DNA of 18,062 nt, taken from the NCBI GenBank assembly GCA_019414545.1, contig DXLV01000037.1, positions 1-18,062 of the forward strand, read 5' to 3'. The position numbers were made by a program, and so were the translations under genes. The notes below the pieces were generated by a model. It worked only from the letters and a program-made list of their open reading frames with translations, searched no databases and was not told the origin of the DNA. Within the stretch, counting starts at the first letter, position 1. The number at the start of each line of letters is the position of its first letter. Origin of the DNA: Collinsella sp. (GTDB lineage: Bacteria; Actinomycetota; Coriobacteriia; Coriobacteriales; Coriobacteriaceae). Shown here piece by piece: positions 1-7,894 of the stretch.

Positions 1-756
1 CTGCAGCGCCGAGTACACCTCAACGCGGCGTGGATCGTCCTGCTTGTCGATGAGCAGCGCCATGGCACCGCGGATATCGCCCTTGGGCGCACCCTCGAGC
101 GTATCCATAAACTCGTTGGCCAGGTCGCGGCCATAACGGTAACCGCTCATGGCGCGAGCTTCGCGCTCGATGGCAACACGCAGCTTGTACGGCACGCCGG
201 GGTGCAGGATATCGGCCTGCTCGTCAGCGGCCTCCACCGTGGTCTCGGCATGGAGCTTTTGGTCCAGCAGGCCAAGTGCCATGGCAAAGCCGTAGACGGT
301 CTGCGCGGGGCTGGGCGGGCAGCCGGGGATGTAGACATCGACCGGCAGGATCTTGTCCGTGCCGCCCCAGACGCAGTAGTTGTCGTAGAAGATGCCGCCG
401 GTGCAGCCGCACGCGCCATAGGACACCACGATCTTGGGATCGGGTGCGGCCTCAAAGGCGCGCAGCGCCGGCATGCGCATGGCGCGCGTCACGGCGCCGG
501 TGTACAGCAGCACATCGGCGTGACGGGGCGAGGGCACGACCTTGATGCCAAAGCGCTCGACATCGAAGACGGGCGTGATGGAACCGAAAATCTCGATCTC
601 GCAGCCGTTGCAGCCGCCGCAGTCAACACGGTAGACGTACACCGAGCGCTTGATCTTCTTAAGAAGGGTCGCCTTGGCCTTCTCGATGCTCTCGTCGAGC
701 TCGATCTTGGTCGGGCGGTACTGGAGCCGCTCGGGCAAAAGCGTGGGTTCGGCCAT
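1..756 (-). CDS. hyfI: Hydrogenase-4 small subunit HyfI/HycG (3' end off window)
   Basis: Small (NuoB-like, 20 kDa) subunit of the group 4 [NiFe] hydrogenase module; it carries the proximal [4Fe-4S] cluster next to the active site in HyfG. I translated the 252 visible codons by hand and found no stop, so the C-terminus lies beyond the window. Residues 43-53 read RVDCGGCNGCE, residues 113-118 YGACGC and residues 143-148 IPGCPP; C46, C49/C52, C116 and C146 are the candidate cluster ligands. The match to remembered E. coli HycG/HyfI is strong throughout (for example ERFGIKVVPSPRHAD and YCVWGGTDKI), and E. coli HycG is about 255 residues, so only a short tail should be missing. The ATG is preceded by AAGGAGG and starts 2 nt after the hyfH stop. 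It is the last gene of the operon seen here. hyfI and hycG cannot be told apart from sequence alone; the HyfDEF genes in the operon favour the hyf name. Confidence 0.95.
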   Translation of the reverse strand, partial: MAEPTLLPERLQYRPTKIELDESIEKAKATLLKKIKRSVYVYRVDCGGCNGCEIEIFGSITPVFDVERFGIKVVPSPRHADVLLYTGAVTRAMRMPALRAFEAAPDPKIVVSYGACGCTGGIFYDNYCVWGGTDKILPVDVYIPGCPPSPAQTVYGFAMALGLLDQKLHAETTVEAADEQADILHPGVPYKLRVAIEREARAMSGYRYGRDLANEFMDTLEGAPKGDIRGAMALLIDKQDDPRRVEVYSALQ

Positions 757-758
757 GG

Positions 759-1475
759 TTACTCCTCCTTCGTTTCAAAATCCATGATGATGCCCTCGAC
801 CGGCGCAGGACCGGCGGGAATCTCGGGCGCATCGGGGTTGAGCTCGCGGTCGATATACTCCGGGTTCACGCCGTGGCCGCCCAGATACTCCATGCCGGGG
901 CCCTGGGGCTCACCGGACGCAAGCGTCTCGTTGGCAGCCATGCCGCGCGCGTTGCCGGTCTTGACGGCCGAGGCGGCGCGCAGAGCGTCGAGCTCGCGCT
1001 TGCACTCCTGGCACATGCCGACGGTACGGGCGGCCTGCTCGGCCTCCATGCCGCCGGCCTTTTGCAGCAGGCGCTTGGCGTAGTCGATCTCCTTGTGCGG
1101 GGCAAACGGCTTGCCGCAACGCGAGCAGTGCTCGAGCGTGTAGACGCTCTTGCTGGTGAGGTCGTCCTTACTCATGACGGCCAGCTCAAACTCCTCGGTG
1201 AGCTTGATGGCCTCCATGGGGCAGGCTTCCTCGCAGCGGCCGCAAAAGATGCAGCGACCGTAGTCGATCGACCAGGTGATGGTATCGGCCGCAAGGTCGG
1301 TGTCCATGCGAATGGCATCGGCCGGGCACGCCACGCCGCAGGCACCGCAGGCGATGCAGAGCTCGGCATTGAGCTCGGGCTTGCCGCGCATGTCCTTGTT
1401 GGTGGGGAACGGCGCAAACGGGTACTTGACCGTCGCGTCGCCGGCCTTGGCGTTAATCTTCCAAAGCTTCAGCAT
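759..1475 (-). CDS. hyfH: Hydrogenase-4 ferredoxin-like subunit HyfH/HycF (NuoI-like)
   Basis: Two-cluster [4Fe-4S] subunit that passes electrons towards the small hydrogenase subunit. The protein has 238 residues. The first cluster motif is C40, C43, C46, C50 and the second C75, C78, C81, C85, each followed by Pro as in NuoI-type ferredoxins. A third cysteine set, C117/C120 and C155/C158, forms a CxxC-N34-CxxC arrangement that E. coli HycF also has and that could bind a metal. E. coli HycF/HyfH are about 180 residues; here a Pro/Gly/Glu-rich tail of roughly 65 residues (about 170-238) is extra. I chose the ATG at 1475 because it follows a good GAGGAGG site and gives the family N-terminus (MLKLWKI); a longer reading to 1598 would overlap hyfG and adds unlikely sequence. 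It lies 1 nt after hyfG and 2 nt before hyfI. Confidence 0.93.
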   Translation of the reverse strand: MLKLWKINAKAGDATVKYPFAPFPTNKDMRGKPELNAELCIACGACGVACPADAIRMDTDLAADTITWSIDYGRCIFCGRCEEACPMEAIKLTEEFELAVMSKDDLTSKSVYTLEHCSRCGKPFAPHKEIDYAKRLLQKAGGMEAEQAARTVGMCQECKRELDALRAASAVKTGNARGMAANETLASGEPQGPGMEYLGGHGVNPEYIDRELNPDAPEIPAGPAPVEGIIMDFETKEE

Positions 1476-1476
1476 A

Positions 1477-3249
1477 TTAGAGCGCCTCCTCATCGAGCGG
1501 AGCGGCCATGGTGCCCTCGCCCGCAAGCGGCGACTTGTCGCGCCAGACGTTCTCGAACTGCTCCTTGTCGAGCACGTGGTCGCGCTTGGCGGCAACATCG
1601 GTCACCGTCACGCGGTCGGTGCAGGAGTAGCACGGGTCGAGCGAGCCGACGATCAGCGCCGCATCGCCCACGGTGTTGCCGCGGAACATGTAGCGCAGGA
1701 CCGGCCAGTTGCTGTACGTGGCGGCCTTGGCGCGCCAGCGGTAGCACTTCTGGTTATTGCCGAGCATGGCCCAGTGCACGTCCTCGCCGCGCGGCGCCTC
1801 GGTGGCACCGATGGCGTACTTGTGCGGGGTGTACTCCCAATCCGTGGTGAGGATGGGGCCCGACGGGCAGTTCTCGAGCATGGTCTCGATCATGTCGATC
1901 GAATCGTAGACCTCCTGGATGCGAACGGCGGTACGGCCGAAGGCATCACAGGTGTCGGCCGTGGCGGCGTGCATCTTTTGGACGTCCGGATCGGCGTAGC
2001 CGTCGAAGGGATGGTCAAAGCGCACGTCGCGGGCATAGCCCGAGCCACGCATGAGTGGGCCGACCGGCGAGAAGTCGCGTGCGATCTTGCGGTCCAAGAT
2101 GCCGATGCCGCTCGTACGCTCAATAAAGTTGGGCGTAGAGAGCAGCACGTCGACGAGTTCCTGAACCTCGGAGCGCAGCTGGTGGATGGTCGTGAGCGTA
2201 GAAAGCCTCTGCTCGGCCAAAATGTCGCGACGCACGCCGCCGATCACGTTGAGGCCGTAGGTCTTGCGGTGACCGGAGAGCTTCTCGGCCAGGTCCATGG
2301 ACTTCTCGCGGACGCGGAAGAACTGCTGGAAGCCGGAGTCGAAGCCCGTGTAGTGCGACGCCAGGCCAATGTTGAGCAGATGCGAGTGCAGGCGCTCGAC
2401 CTCGAGCATGATGGCGCGGATGTACTGGGCGCGCGGCGGGACATGAATGCCCTGGGCGCGCTCGACGGCCTCGGCGTAGGCCACCGAGTGAGCGCAGCCG
2501 CAGATGCCGCAGATACGGTCGGCGAGGAACGTCACGGCGTCATAGTTCAGGCGCGTCTCGGCGACCTTCTCCATGCCGCGGTGCACGTAGAACAGACGGT
2601 AGTCGGCGTCGACGATCGTCTCGCCCTCGACGAACAGGCGGAAGTGGCCGGGCTCGTCGGAGGTAATGTGCAACGGGCCCATGGGGACAAGCGTCGTCTC
2701 CTTGCCCTTGGTGTCGGCCAAGAACTCGTAGTTTTCCATGTCGCTCGCGGGAGCGGGACGGAAGCGGTAGTCCATGGAGTCCTTGCGCAGCGGGTACAGG
2801 CCGCTGGGCCAGTCATCGGGCAGCACCAGGCGGCGACGGTCGGGCAGACCCTCGGGGATCAGGCCGAACATGTCGCGCAGCTCGCGCTCGCCCCACACGC
2901 AGGCGGGGACGAACGGCGTCACGGACGGGAACGTCATCTTGGCGGGATCGACCTCGGTGCGCACGGTCACCCAGCCGGGATCCTCCCCCTCCATGGAGAT
3001 GACGTAGTACACGGCGTAGCGACCGCACAGACTGCGCTCGTCGTTGCCGATGATCACGGGAATCCAGCCGTAGCGCTCGTAATACAGGTAGTGCACGGCC
3101 TCGGGCAGCTTGTCCTGCTTGACGGTAATCGTCAGCTGGTCCTCGCACTGCCACTCGACCTTCTCGATGCAGCCCGGAACGGCGCGGCGCAGGGCCTCGA
3201 CATGGCTCTCGCAGCGACGGGCATACACCTTGTTCTCAGTTTCAATCAT
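1477..3249 (-). CDS. hyfG: [NiFe] hydrogenase large subunit HyfG/HycE
   Basis: Catalytic large subunit of the H2-evolving group 4a hydrogenase. At 590 residues it is a fusion of an N-terminal NuoC-like 30 kDa domain (about 1-165, ending near LYPLRKDSMDYRFRP) and a C-terminal NuoD-like 49 kDa domain. The nickel ligands are visible: RICGICGCAHS with C247 and C250, and DPCYSCTDR with C540 and C543. The 44 residues after R546 resemble the C-terminal peptide that the protease HycI removes from E. coli HycE after Ni insertion, though the E. coli tail is about 32 residues. The Hyp maturation genes and the protease are not in this window. Start ATG follows GAGGTGGAG, 3 nt after the hyfF stop. Family assignment is certain; hyfG versus hycE rests on gene context. 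Confidence 0.96.
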   Translation of the reverse strand: MIETENKVYARRCESHVEALRRAVPGCIEKVEWQCEDQLTITVKQDKLPEAVHYLYYERYGWIPVIIGNDERSLCGRYAVYYVISMEGEDPGWVTVRTEVDPAKMTFPSVTPFVPACVWGERELRDMFGLIPEGLPDRRRLVLPDDWPSGLYPLRKDSMDYRFRPAPASDMENYEFLADTKGKETTLVPMGPLHITSDEPGHFRLFVEGETIVDADYRLFYVHRGMEKVAETRLNYDAVTFLADRICGICGCAHSVAYAEAVERAQGIHVPPRAQYIRAIMLEVERLHSHLLNIGLASHYTGFDSGFQQFFRVREKSMDLAEKLSGHRKTYGLNVIGGVRRDILAEQRLSTLTTIHQLRSEVQELVDVLLSTPNFIERTSGIGILDRKIARDFSPVGPLMRGSGYARDVRFDHPFDGYADPDVQKMHAATADTCDAFGRTAVRIQEVYDSIDMIETMLENCPSGPILTTDWEYTPHKYAIGATEAPRGEDVHWAMLGNNQKCYRWRAKAATYSNWPVLRYMFRGNTVGDAALIVGSLDPCYSCTDRVTVTDVAAKRDHVLDKEQFENVWRDKSPLAGEGTMAAPLDEEAL

Positions 3250-3252
3250 TCG

Positions 3253-4812
3253 TTACTCCACCTCGCTCTGAGCGGTCTCGGTACCGAACACAGCGCGGTA
3301 CATCGGCGTCGCGTGAAGTTCCTCGGCGCTCTGCTCGAGCACGATGCCAGTCGCGGTCTCCACACCGTGCACGAGAGGCAGCGGGGTGGCGATGCCAAAC
3401 CACAAGATCATGACAGCCAGGATGATTTCGGGGATAAGCATGAGCGCCGGGGCCTCATGCTTGCCCATGCCCTGGGGCGCATGGCCGAATACCGACTTGA
3501 GTGCGATGCGGGTGAGCGCGGAGATGGCCACGGTAAGACCGAGGGCGACCACGACGACCAGCCACATGGGACCGGCGGTAACACCGGCGACAAAAGTCAG
3601 GAACTCGGAAATAAACATGCCAAAGGGCGGGAAGGCACCAAGACCGAGCAGCGCCAGGATGGCGAGTGCGGCGGTTGCGGGTGCAACCTCGACGACGCCC
3701 TGGATCTTGGCCAGGCTACGCGTGCCAAAGGCGTGCTGGATGTTGCCGGACACGCAGAAGGCAAGCGTCTTGGTAAAGCCGTGGAACACGCAGTGCAGCA
3801 GGGCCGCGGCGATACCCAGCGGGCCACCGATACCCAGGCACAGGGCGATAACGCCCACGTTCTCCACAGACGAGTACGCAAAGCGGCGCTTGAGGTCGTC
3901 CTGGCGAAACATCGAAAGTGCCGCCACCAAAATGGACAGCGTGCCGACGATCAGCAGCAAAATTTGCGGATACTCGGCGCCCACGGCTTGGATAGTAAAG
4001 CCGTAGAAGCGCATGATCACAAGCATGGCGCACTTAAGCAGCACGCCCGAGAGCAGGGCCGAGACAGGGCTCGGGGCCTGGGAGTGGGCATCGGGCAGCC
4101 AAGTGTGCATGGGGAACAGGCCGGCCTTGGTGCCAAAACCGATCACGACAAACGCAAAGGCGAGGCGCATGAGCGTCGGGTCGAACTGATCGGCATACGG
4201 CAGCACGCACGACAGGAATGCGGCCTCGTGGGCATTGGGAATCACGTCGGCGGCGTTGGCGTAGATCAGCAGCGTACCGAACAGGCCGAAGGCCACGCCG
4301 GCGGTGCAGACCATCGCATACTTCCAAGAAGCCTCGAGGGCCGTCTTGTTCTTGTAGATACCCACGAGGAACACGGTGGAAAGCGTGGTTGCCTCCACGG
4401 CGGCCCACGTGAGGATCATGTTGTTGGACAGGCACGCGAGCAGCATGGTGAACACGAACAGGCTAAACAGCGCAAAATACTGCTTGGCGCGCTCGGCGGG
4501 CATGGAGCCCTCCTCGATATCGGCCTTTACATAGGGCAGTGAGAACAGCCCCGTAAGAAAACCGATAAAGCCGATGAGCAGCACAAAGATGGCGCCCAGC
4601 GAATCGAGGTGGAACCACAGGCCAAGAGCGCTCGCGGTTTCGCCGCTCATAAGGACGTCACCGGCCGTCATTATCGACAGCACCAGGACGGCTGCGACGG
4701 AGACCAGGTTGAGACCGGCAAACACGTTATAGGACGTGTTCTTGGGCAAAAACGCCATGACCAGCGAGAACACCAAAGGAGTCGCGAGCAGGGCGAGAAT
4801 CAACGTTTCCAT
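3253..4812 (-). CDS. hyfF: Hydrogenase-4 membrane subunit HyfF (antiporter-like)
   Basis: Multi-pass membrane protein of 519 residues from the NuoL/M/N / Mrp-antiporter family (E. coli HyfF about 526). The residues considered important for ion translocation in the family are present: E140 in TWAAVEATTLS, K229 in GFGTKAGLFPMHTWLPDAH, K260 in SGVLLKCAML and K348 in HGFTKTLAF. The stretch FPMHTWLPDAHSQAPSPVSA (233-252) is the signature of the family. It should sit in the membrane arm of the FHL complex and couple hydrogenase turnover to ion movement. The start ATG at 4812 is preceded by GAGGGGG, 3 nt after the hyfE stop, and hyfG starts 3 nt after its own stop, so the chain is probably translationally coupled. 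Similarity to HyfB and HyfD is expected paralogy; order after hyfE identifies it as HyfF. Confidence 0.93.
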   Translation of the reverse strand: METLILALLATPLVFSLVMAFLPKNTSYNVFAGLNLVSVAAVLVLSIMTAGDVLMSGETASALGLWFHLDSLGAIFVLLIGFIGFLTGLFSLPYVKADIEEGSMPAERAKQYFALFSLFVFTMLLACLSNNMILTWAAVEATTLSTVFLVGIYKNKTALEASWKYAMVCTAGVAFGLFGTLLIYANAADVIPNAHEAAFLSCVLPYADQFDPTLMRLAFAFVVIGFGTKAGLFPMHTWLPDAHSQAPSPVSALLSGVLLKCAMLVIMRFYGFTIQAVGAEYPQILLLIVGTLSILVAALSMFRQDDLKRRFAYSSVENVGVIALCLGIGGPLGIAAALLHCVFHGFTKTLAFCVSGNIQHAFGTRSLAKIQGVVEVAPATAALAILALLGLGAFPPFGMFISEFLTFVAGVTAGPMWLVVVVALGLTVAISALTRIALKSVFGHAPQGMGKHEAPALMLIPEIILAVMILWFGIATPLPLVHGVETATGIVLEQSAEELHATPMYRAVFGTETAQSEVE

Positions 4813-4815
4813 GGA

Positions 4816-5469
4816 CTACCCCCTCAGCTCGGACAGGTCGCGCGCATCGAGCGAGTGGGAGTCGTCCCAAATGCGACGCACGACGATGGACATGATGATG
4901 ACGGCAAAGATGGCGTCGGTGGCGATACCGATCTCGATGATCTCGGGAGCGGTGGGGGCCAAAAGCGCGAGCGTCACGTGGCTGCCGTTTTCCATAAGGC
5001 AGTATCCAAAGATCTGCTTCATGATGTTGCGCTGCGAGATGATGCAGGTGAGGCCCACAAAGAAGTGAGCGAAGCTAATAGCGAGCGCAGGCGTAGCGAC
5101 CTCGGCCGTGGGCAGGCTGATCTGCGTCACGACGGCAAAGCAGATCGCGACCTCGACGGCGATGATGCAGATGGCCCACGCGGGCTTAAGGCCGGCCTTG
5201 AGCGATGCGTCGCTCGGCTCGCCCATCTTCTTGTACGCACGGTTGAGGATATAGGGAACCAGGACGACCTTGGTGATAAAGGCAGATCCGGCCCACATAA
5301 GCAGCTCCTGCGCACCGGTAGTGACACCGAGCGTAGCGAGCAGTCCCACGAGCACCAGCGACTGCACCGCATACCAGCGAATGGCGTGCTTGATGTTCTT
5401 TGAGACGACCACCATGGTGGACGTGACGATCAGAAGGCCGCCAAGGATGTTGACGATCGAATAACCCAT
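4816..5469 (-). CDS. hyfE: Hydrogenase-4 membrane subunit HyfE
   Basis: Small membrane subunit of 217 residues (E. coli HyfE is 216), with a C-terminal part related to NuoK. Recognisable stretches are QSLVLVGLLATL (about 36-47), SAFITKVVLVP (about 62-72) and SQRNIMKQIFGYCLMENGSH (about 144-163), followed by EIGIATDAIFAVI, all very close to remembered E. coli HyfE. About six to seven hydrophobic segments are visible. HyfE is absent from the simpler Hyc (hydrogenase-3) complex, so its presence with HyfD and HyfF marks this as a hydrogenase-4-type complex. The start ATG follows TAGGAGGT with 8 nt spacing, 13 nt after the hyfD stop. No regulatory feature is seen inside the gap. Confidence 0.94.
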   Translation of the reverse strand: MGYSIVNILGGLLIVTSTMVVVSKNIKHAIRWYAVQSLVLVGLLATLGVTTGAQELLMWAGSAFITKVVLVPYILNRAYKKMGEPSDASLKAGLKPAWAICIIAVEVAICFAVVTQISLPTAEVATPALAISFAHFFVGLTCIISQRNIMKQIFGYCLMENGSHVTLALLAPTAPEIIEIGIATDAIFAVIIMSIVVRRIWDDSHSLDARDLSELRG

Positions 5470-5482
5470 GTCGTTCTACCTC

Positions 5483-6940
5483 CTAACCGATCCAGCTGGC
5501 CGAAAGCGGGCCGCTGACGATAACCATGATGATGAGCACGATGAACACGAACGCCATCGCGCGGGGAAGCGGGGCTCCCGCAGCGACCTCGTCGCTCGGC
5601 TCGCCGGGCAGGCAATAGCCCATCCACTTAAGGAACCAGGCAAAGGTGGCGACGGTCTCGGCGACCATGATGCACACGAGCACCAGGATCGCAACGTTGC
5701 CGGCACCCACGGAAAAGCCGCCGGCAATGATCTGGAACTTCGAGAAGAACGTGTTCATGGGCGGCACGCCGGCAATGGCGAGCGCGGCGACACCAAAGCC
5801 CACGCCCGAGATCGGGTACTTCTTTACGATGCCGCGAAGCTTGGGCAGCATACGCGTACCGAGCGTAAAGGAGAACGAACCGGCGATCAGGAAGAACAGC
5901 GTCTTGGCGAAGGCGTGGTTAAAGATGTGGCAGACGGCGCCATCGAAGGCGAGCTGGCTGCCAAAGACCGAAAGTCCCAGACCAAAGAACACGTAGGAGA
6001 GCTGGGCGATCGTGGAGAAGGCCAGCAGACGCTTCATGTCCTTTTGCGGCAGGTACATAAGGAAACCAAAGAGCATAGTGACCATGGCGTCGATAATGGC
6101 GACCCAGCCCACGATCTCGGGAACCTCTCCGGCAGAGACGAGCGCACGCGCGAACACGCACACGCCGACCTTGACCATCGAGGCGCCATGCAGATAGGCC
6201 GAAACAGGCGTCGGCGCCTCCATGGCCGAAGGCAGCCACATGTACATGGGGACCTGTGCGGACTTGGCCCAGGCCGCAAACAGCACGAGCAAAAGGACGA
6301 TAGCCTTGAGCTTGGAATCGAGGCCGGCAATCGCGGTAATGGCGAAGGTGCCGGTGTGGGCAAACACGATGGCGGCGCCCAGATACAGGCCGAGCGCACC
6401 GATATGCGTGATGATCAGGGCCTTCATGCCGGCCTTCTTGGCCGTAGGCGACATGTAGTAGCTAATGAGGCCCCAAGAGCACGCACCCGTGATCTCAAAG
6501 AACACGAGCTGACCCAAAAGGGTCGAGCTGTACACGAGGCCGGCCATGGCGCCGATGAAGGTCGCGAGGTACGCGTAGAAGCGACGACGCGGCGCATCGG
6601 GATGCTCACGGTTATTCTCGCTCATATAGGGAATCGAATAGATCACGACAAGCAGGCCGATACCCACAAAGGCGGGCGCGAGCAGCGTGCTCATGCGATC
6701 GAAGGTGAATCCCATGACGAGGGTCTGCCCAAACGAGATCAGGGGGACCTGCGTGTCGGGCATGCCGGCGCCGGCGAAATTCGCGGCGAGGGCGATGGTG
6801 CAGACCGTCGAGACGGCGGCACCCAAAACGCTGAACCACTTGGCGTACGGACGGGGGAACAGGGCGACGAGCACCGAGGCCACCATCGGGGCCGCAATAG
6901 CGACCAAGCCGAGAAGGGACAGACTGACTGCAAATGACAT
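5483..6940 (-). CDS. hyfD: Hydrogenase-4 membrane subunit HyfD (antiporter-like)
   Basis: Multi-pass membrane protein of 485 residues (E. coli HyfD about 479), a NuoL/M/N-type antiporter-like subunit specific to hydrogenase-4 complexes. Candidate ion-path residues are all kept: E149 in LVFFEITGACSW, K226 in AAWAKSAQVPMYMWLPSAME, K257 in HGASMVKVGV and K346 in NHAFAKTLFFLIAG. The tail LPGEPSDEVAAGAPLPRAM resembles the corresponding part of E. coli HyfD. Start ATG at 6940 is preceded by a purine-rich GAGAAGGGAG, 15 nt after hyfC. It should be one of three parallel half-channel modules in the membrane arm, with HyfB and HyfF. The assignment as HyfD rather than another paralogue is supported by its position between hyfC and hyfE. 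Confidence 0.94.
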   Translation of the reverse strand: MSFAVSLSLLGLVAIAAPMVASVLVALFPRPYAKWFSVLGAAVSTVCTIALAANFAGAGMPDTQVPLISFGQTLVMGFTFDRMSTLLAPAFVGIGLLVVIYSIPYMSENNREHPDAPRRRFYAYLATFIGAMAGLVYSSTLLGQLVFFEITGACSWGLISYYMSPTAKKAGMKALIITHIGALGLYLGAAIVFAHTGTFAITAIAGLDSKLKAIVLLLVLFAAWAKSAQVPMYMWLPSAMEAPTPVSAYLHGASMVKVGVCVFARALVSAGEVPEIVGWVAIIDAMVTMLFGFLMYLPQKDMKRLLAFSTIAQLSYVFFGLGLSVFGSQLAFDGAVCHIFNHAFAKTLFFLIAGSFSFTLGTRMLPKLRGIVKKYPISGVGFGVAALAIAGVPPMNTFFSKFQIIAGGFSVGAGNVAILVLVCIMVAETVATFAWFLKWMGYCLPGEPSDEVAAGAPLPRAMAFVFIVLIIMVIVSGPLSASWIG

Positions 6941-6955
6941 TGTTTCTCCCTTCTC

Positions 6956-7882
6956 CTACACGCCGACGACCACGAAGACAAACGCCAGAACGGCGATGCC
7001 CACGACGGCCCAGGTCTGATTGCCGAGCACCTTAAAACGCGAGCGCGAGCAGGAGTTCTCGATCACGCCGCACACGACAAAGTCGATAAGGCACTTCACC
7101 AGGAAGATGACCGCGCCCAGAACGGCCGCGATGCCCACGGTCGCGGGCTCGCCCCAGGGGACGAAGATCGCGCAGAACCAGGCGACGACCAGGACCTGCT
7201 TCATGGACATGGCAAGCTTGGCCATCGCAAGCGACGGTCCGGAAAGCTCGGCGAGCGGACCTTCCTGGAGCTCCTGATCGGCCTCGGCCTGATCAAACGG
7301 CAGCTTGCCGAGCTCCATATAGCAGGCAATCGCAAAGGCGATGCCGGCGAGGATCACGGCGACCGGCGCGTCGACGGCACCCGTCATGATGTGCTGACCC
7401 ATGGTGGCGATGTCGGTGGAGCCGCACACCAGGGCGGCGGCAAACAGCGCCAGCAGCATGGACGGCTCGATGAGCACGCTCATGAGCAGCTCGCGAACGC
7501 CGCCGATACCGGCGTAGGCGTTGGACGAATCCACACCGCAGAGAGCGAAGAAGAAGCGGGCGAGCGCCAGGCTATACATGATGGTGATGGCGTCACCAAA
7601 GACCGGGATGGGGCTTTGTGCCGTAAAGAGCGGCAAGCCCATCGCGAGCATAAAGGCGACGGCAAAGAACAGCGGCGGCATGATGCGCAGCGCAAAGCTC
7701 GCGTCCTCGCTCTGGGACTCGGGGCGCGCAAAGAGCTTGGCCAGGTCGCGGTAGTCCTGCATGATGCTGGGGCCGCGACGGTTGTGCATCTTGGCGCGGA
7801 TCACGCGACCGAGACCGGAGAAGAACGGCGCGACGGCCATGACGACCACGCCCTGCAGAACGGCAAGTACGATGTTGTTCAT
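6956..7882 (-). CDS. hyfC: Hydrogenase-4 membrane anchor HyfC/HycD (NuoH-like)
   Basis: Membrane anchor of 308 residues, related to NuoH of complex I. It joins the peripheral [NiFe] module to the antiporter-like arm. The N-terminal motif RAKMHNRRGPSIMQDYRDLA (29-48) and the acidic loop ELGKLPFDQAEADQELQEG (190-208), followed by PLAELSG, are the diagnostic NuoH/HycD signatures and line the quinone-site-like cavity in complex I. About eight hydrophobic segments are visible. Start ATG at 7882 is preceded by AAGGAGGGG; the gap to hyfB is 12 nt. It ends 15 nt before hyfD. Length and motifs match E. coli HycD/HyfC. Confidence 0.95.
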   Translation of the reverse strand: MNNIVLAVLQGVVVMAVAPFFSGLGRVIRAKMHNRRGPSIMQDYRDLAKLFARPESQSEDASFALRIMPPLFFAVAFMLAMGLPLFTAQSPIPVFGDAITIMYSLALARFFFALCGVDSSNAYAGIGGVRELLMSVLIEPSMLLALFAAALVCGSTDIATMGQHIMTGAVDAPVAVILAGIAFAIACYMELGKLPFDQAEADQELQEGPLAELSGPSLAMAKLAMSMKQVLVVAWFCAIFVPWGEPATVGIAAVLGAVIFLVKCLIDFVVCGVIENSCSRSRFKVLGNQTWAVVGIAVLAFVFVVVGV

Positions 7883-7894
7883 GCTCTCCCCTCC

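Noticed and set aside
1276..4542. 1088-codon open frame on the plus strand opposite hyfE-hyfH
   Set aside because: It lies antisense to genes with clear family matches, its product is His/Gly/Ala/Arg-rich without any known domain, and long antisense frames are common opposite GC-rich codon usage.
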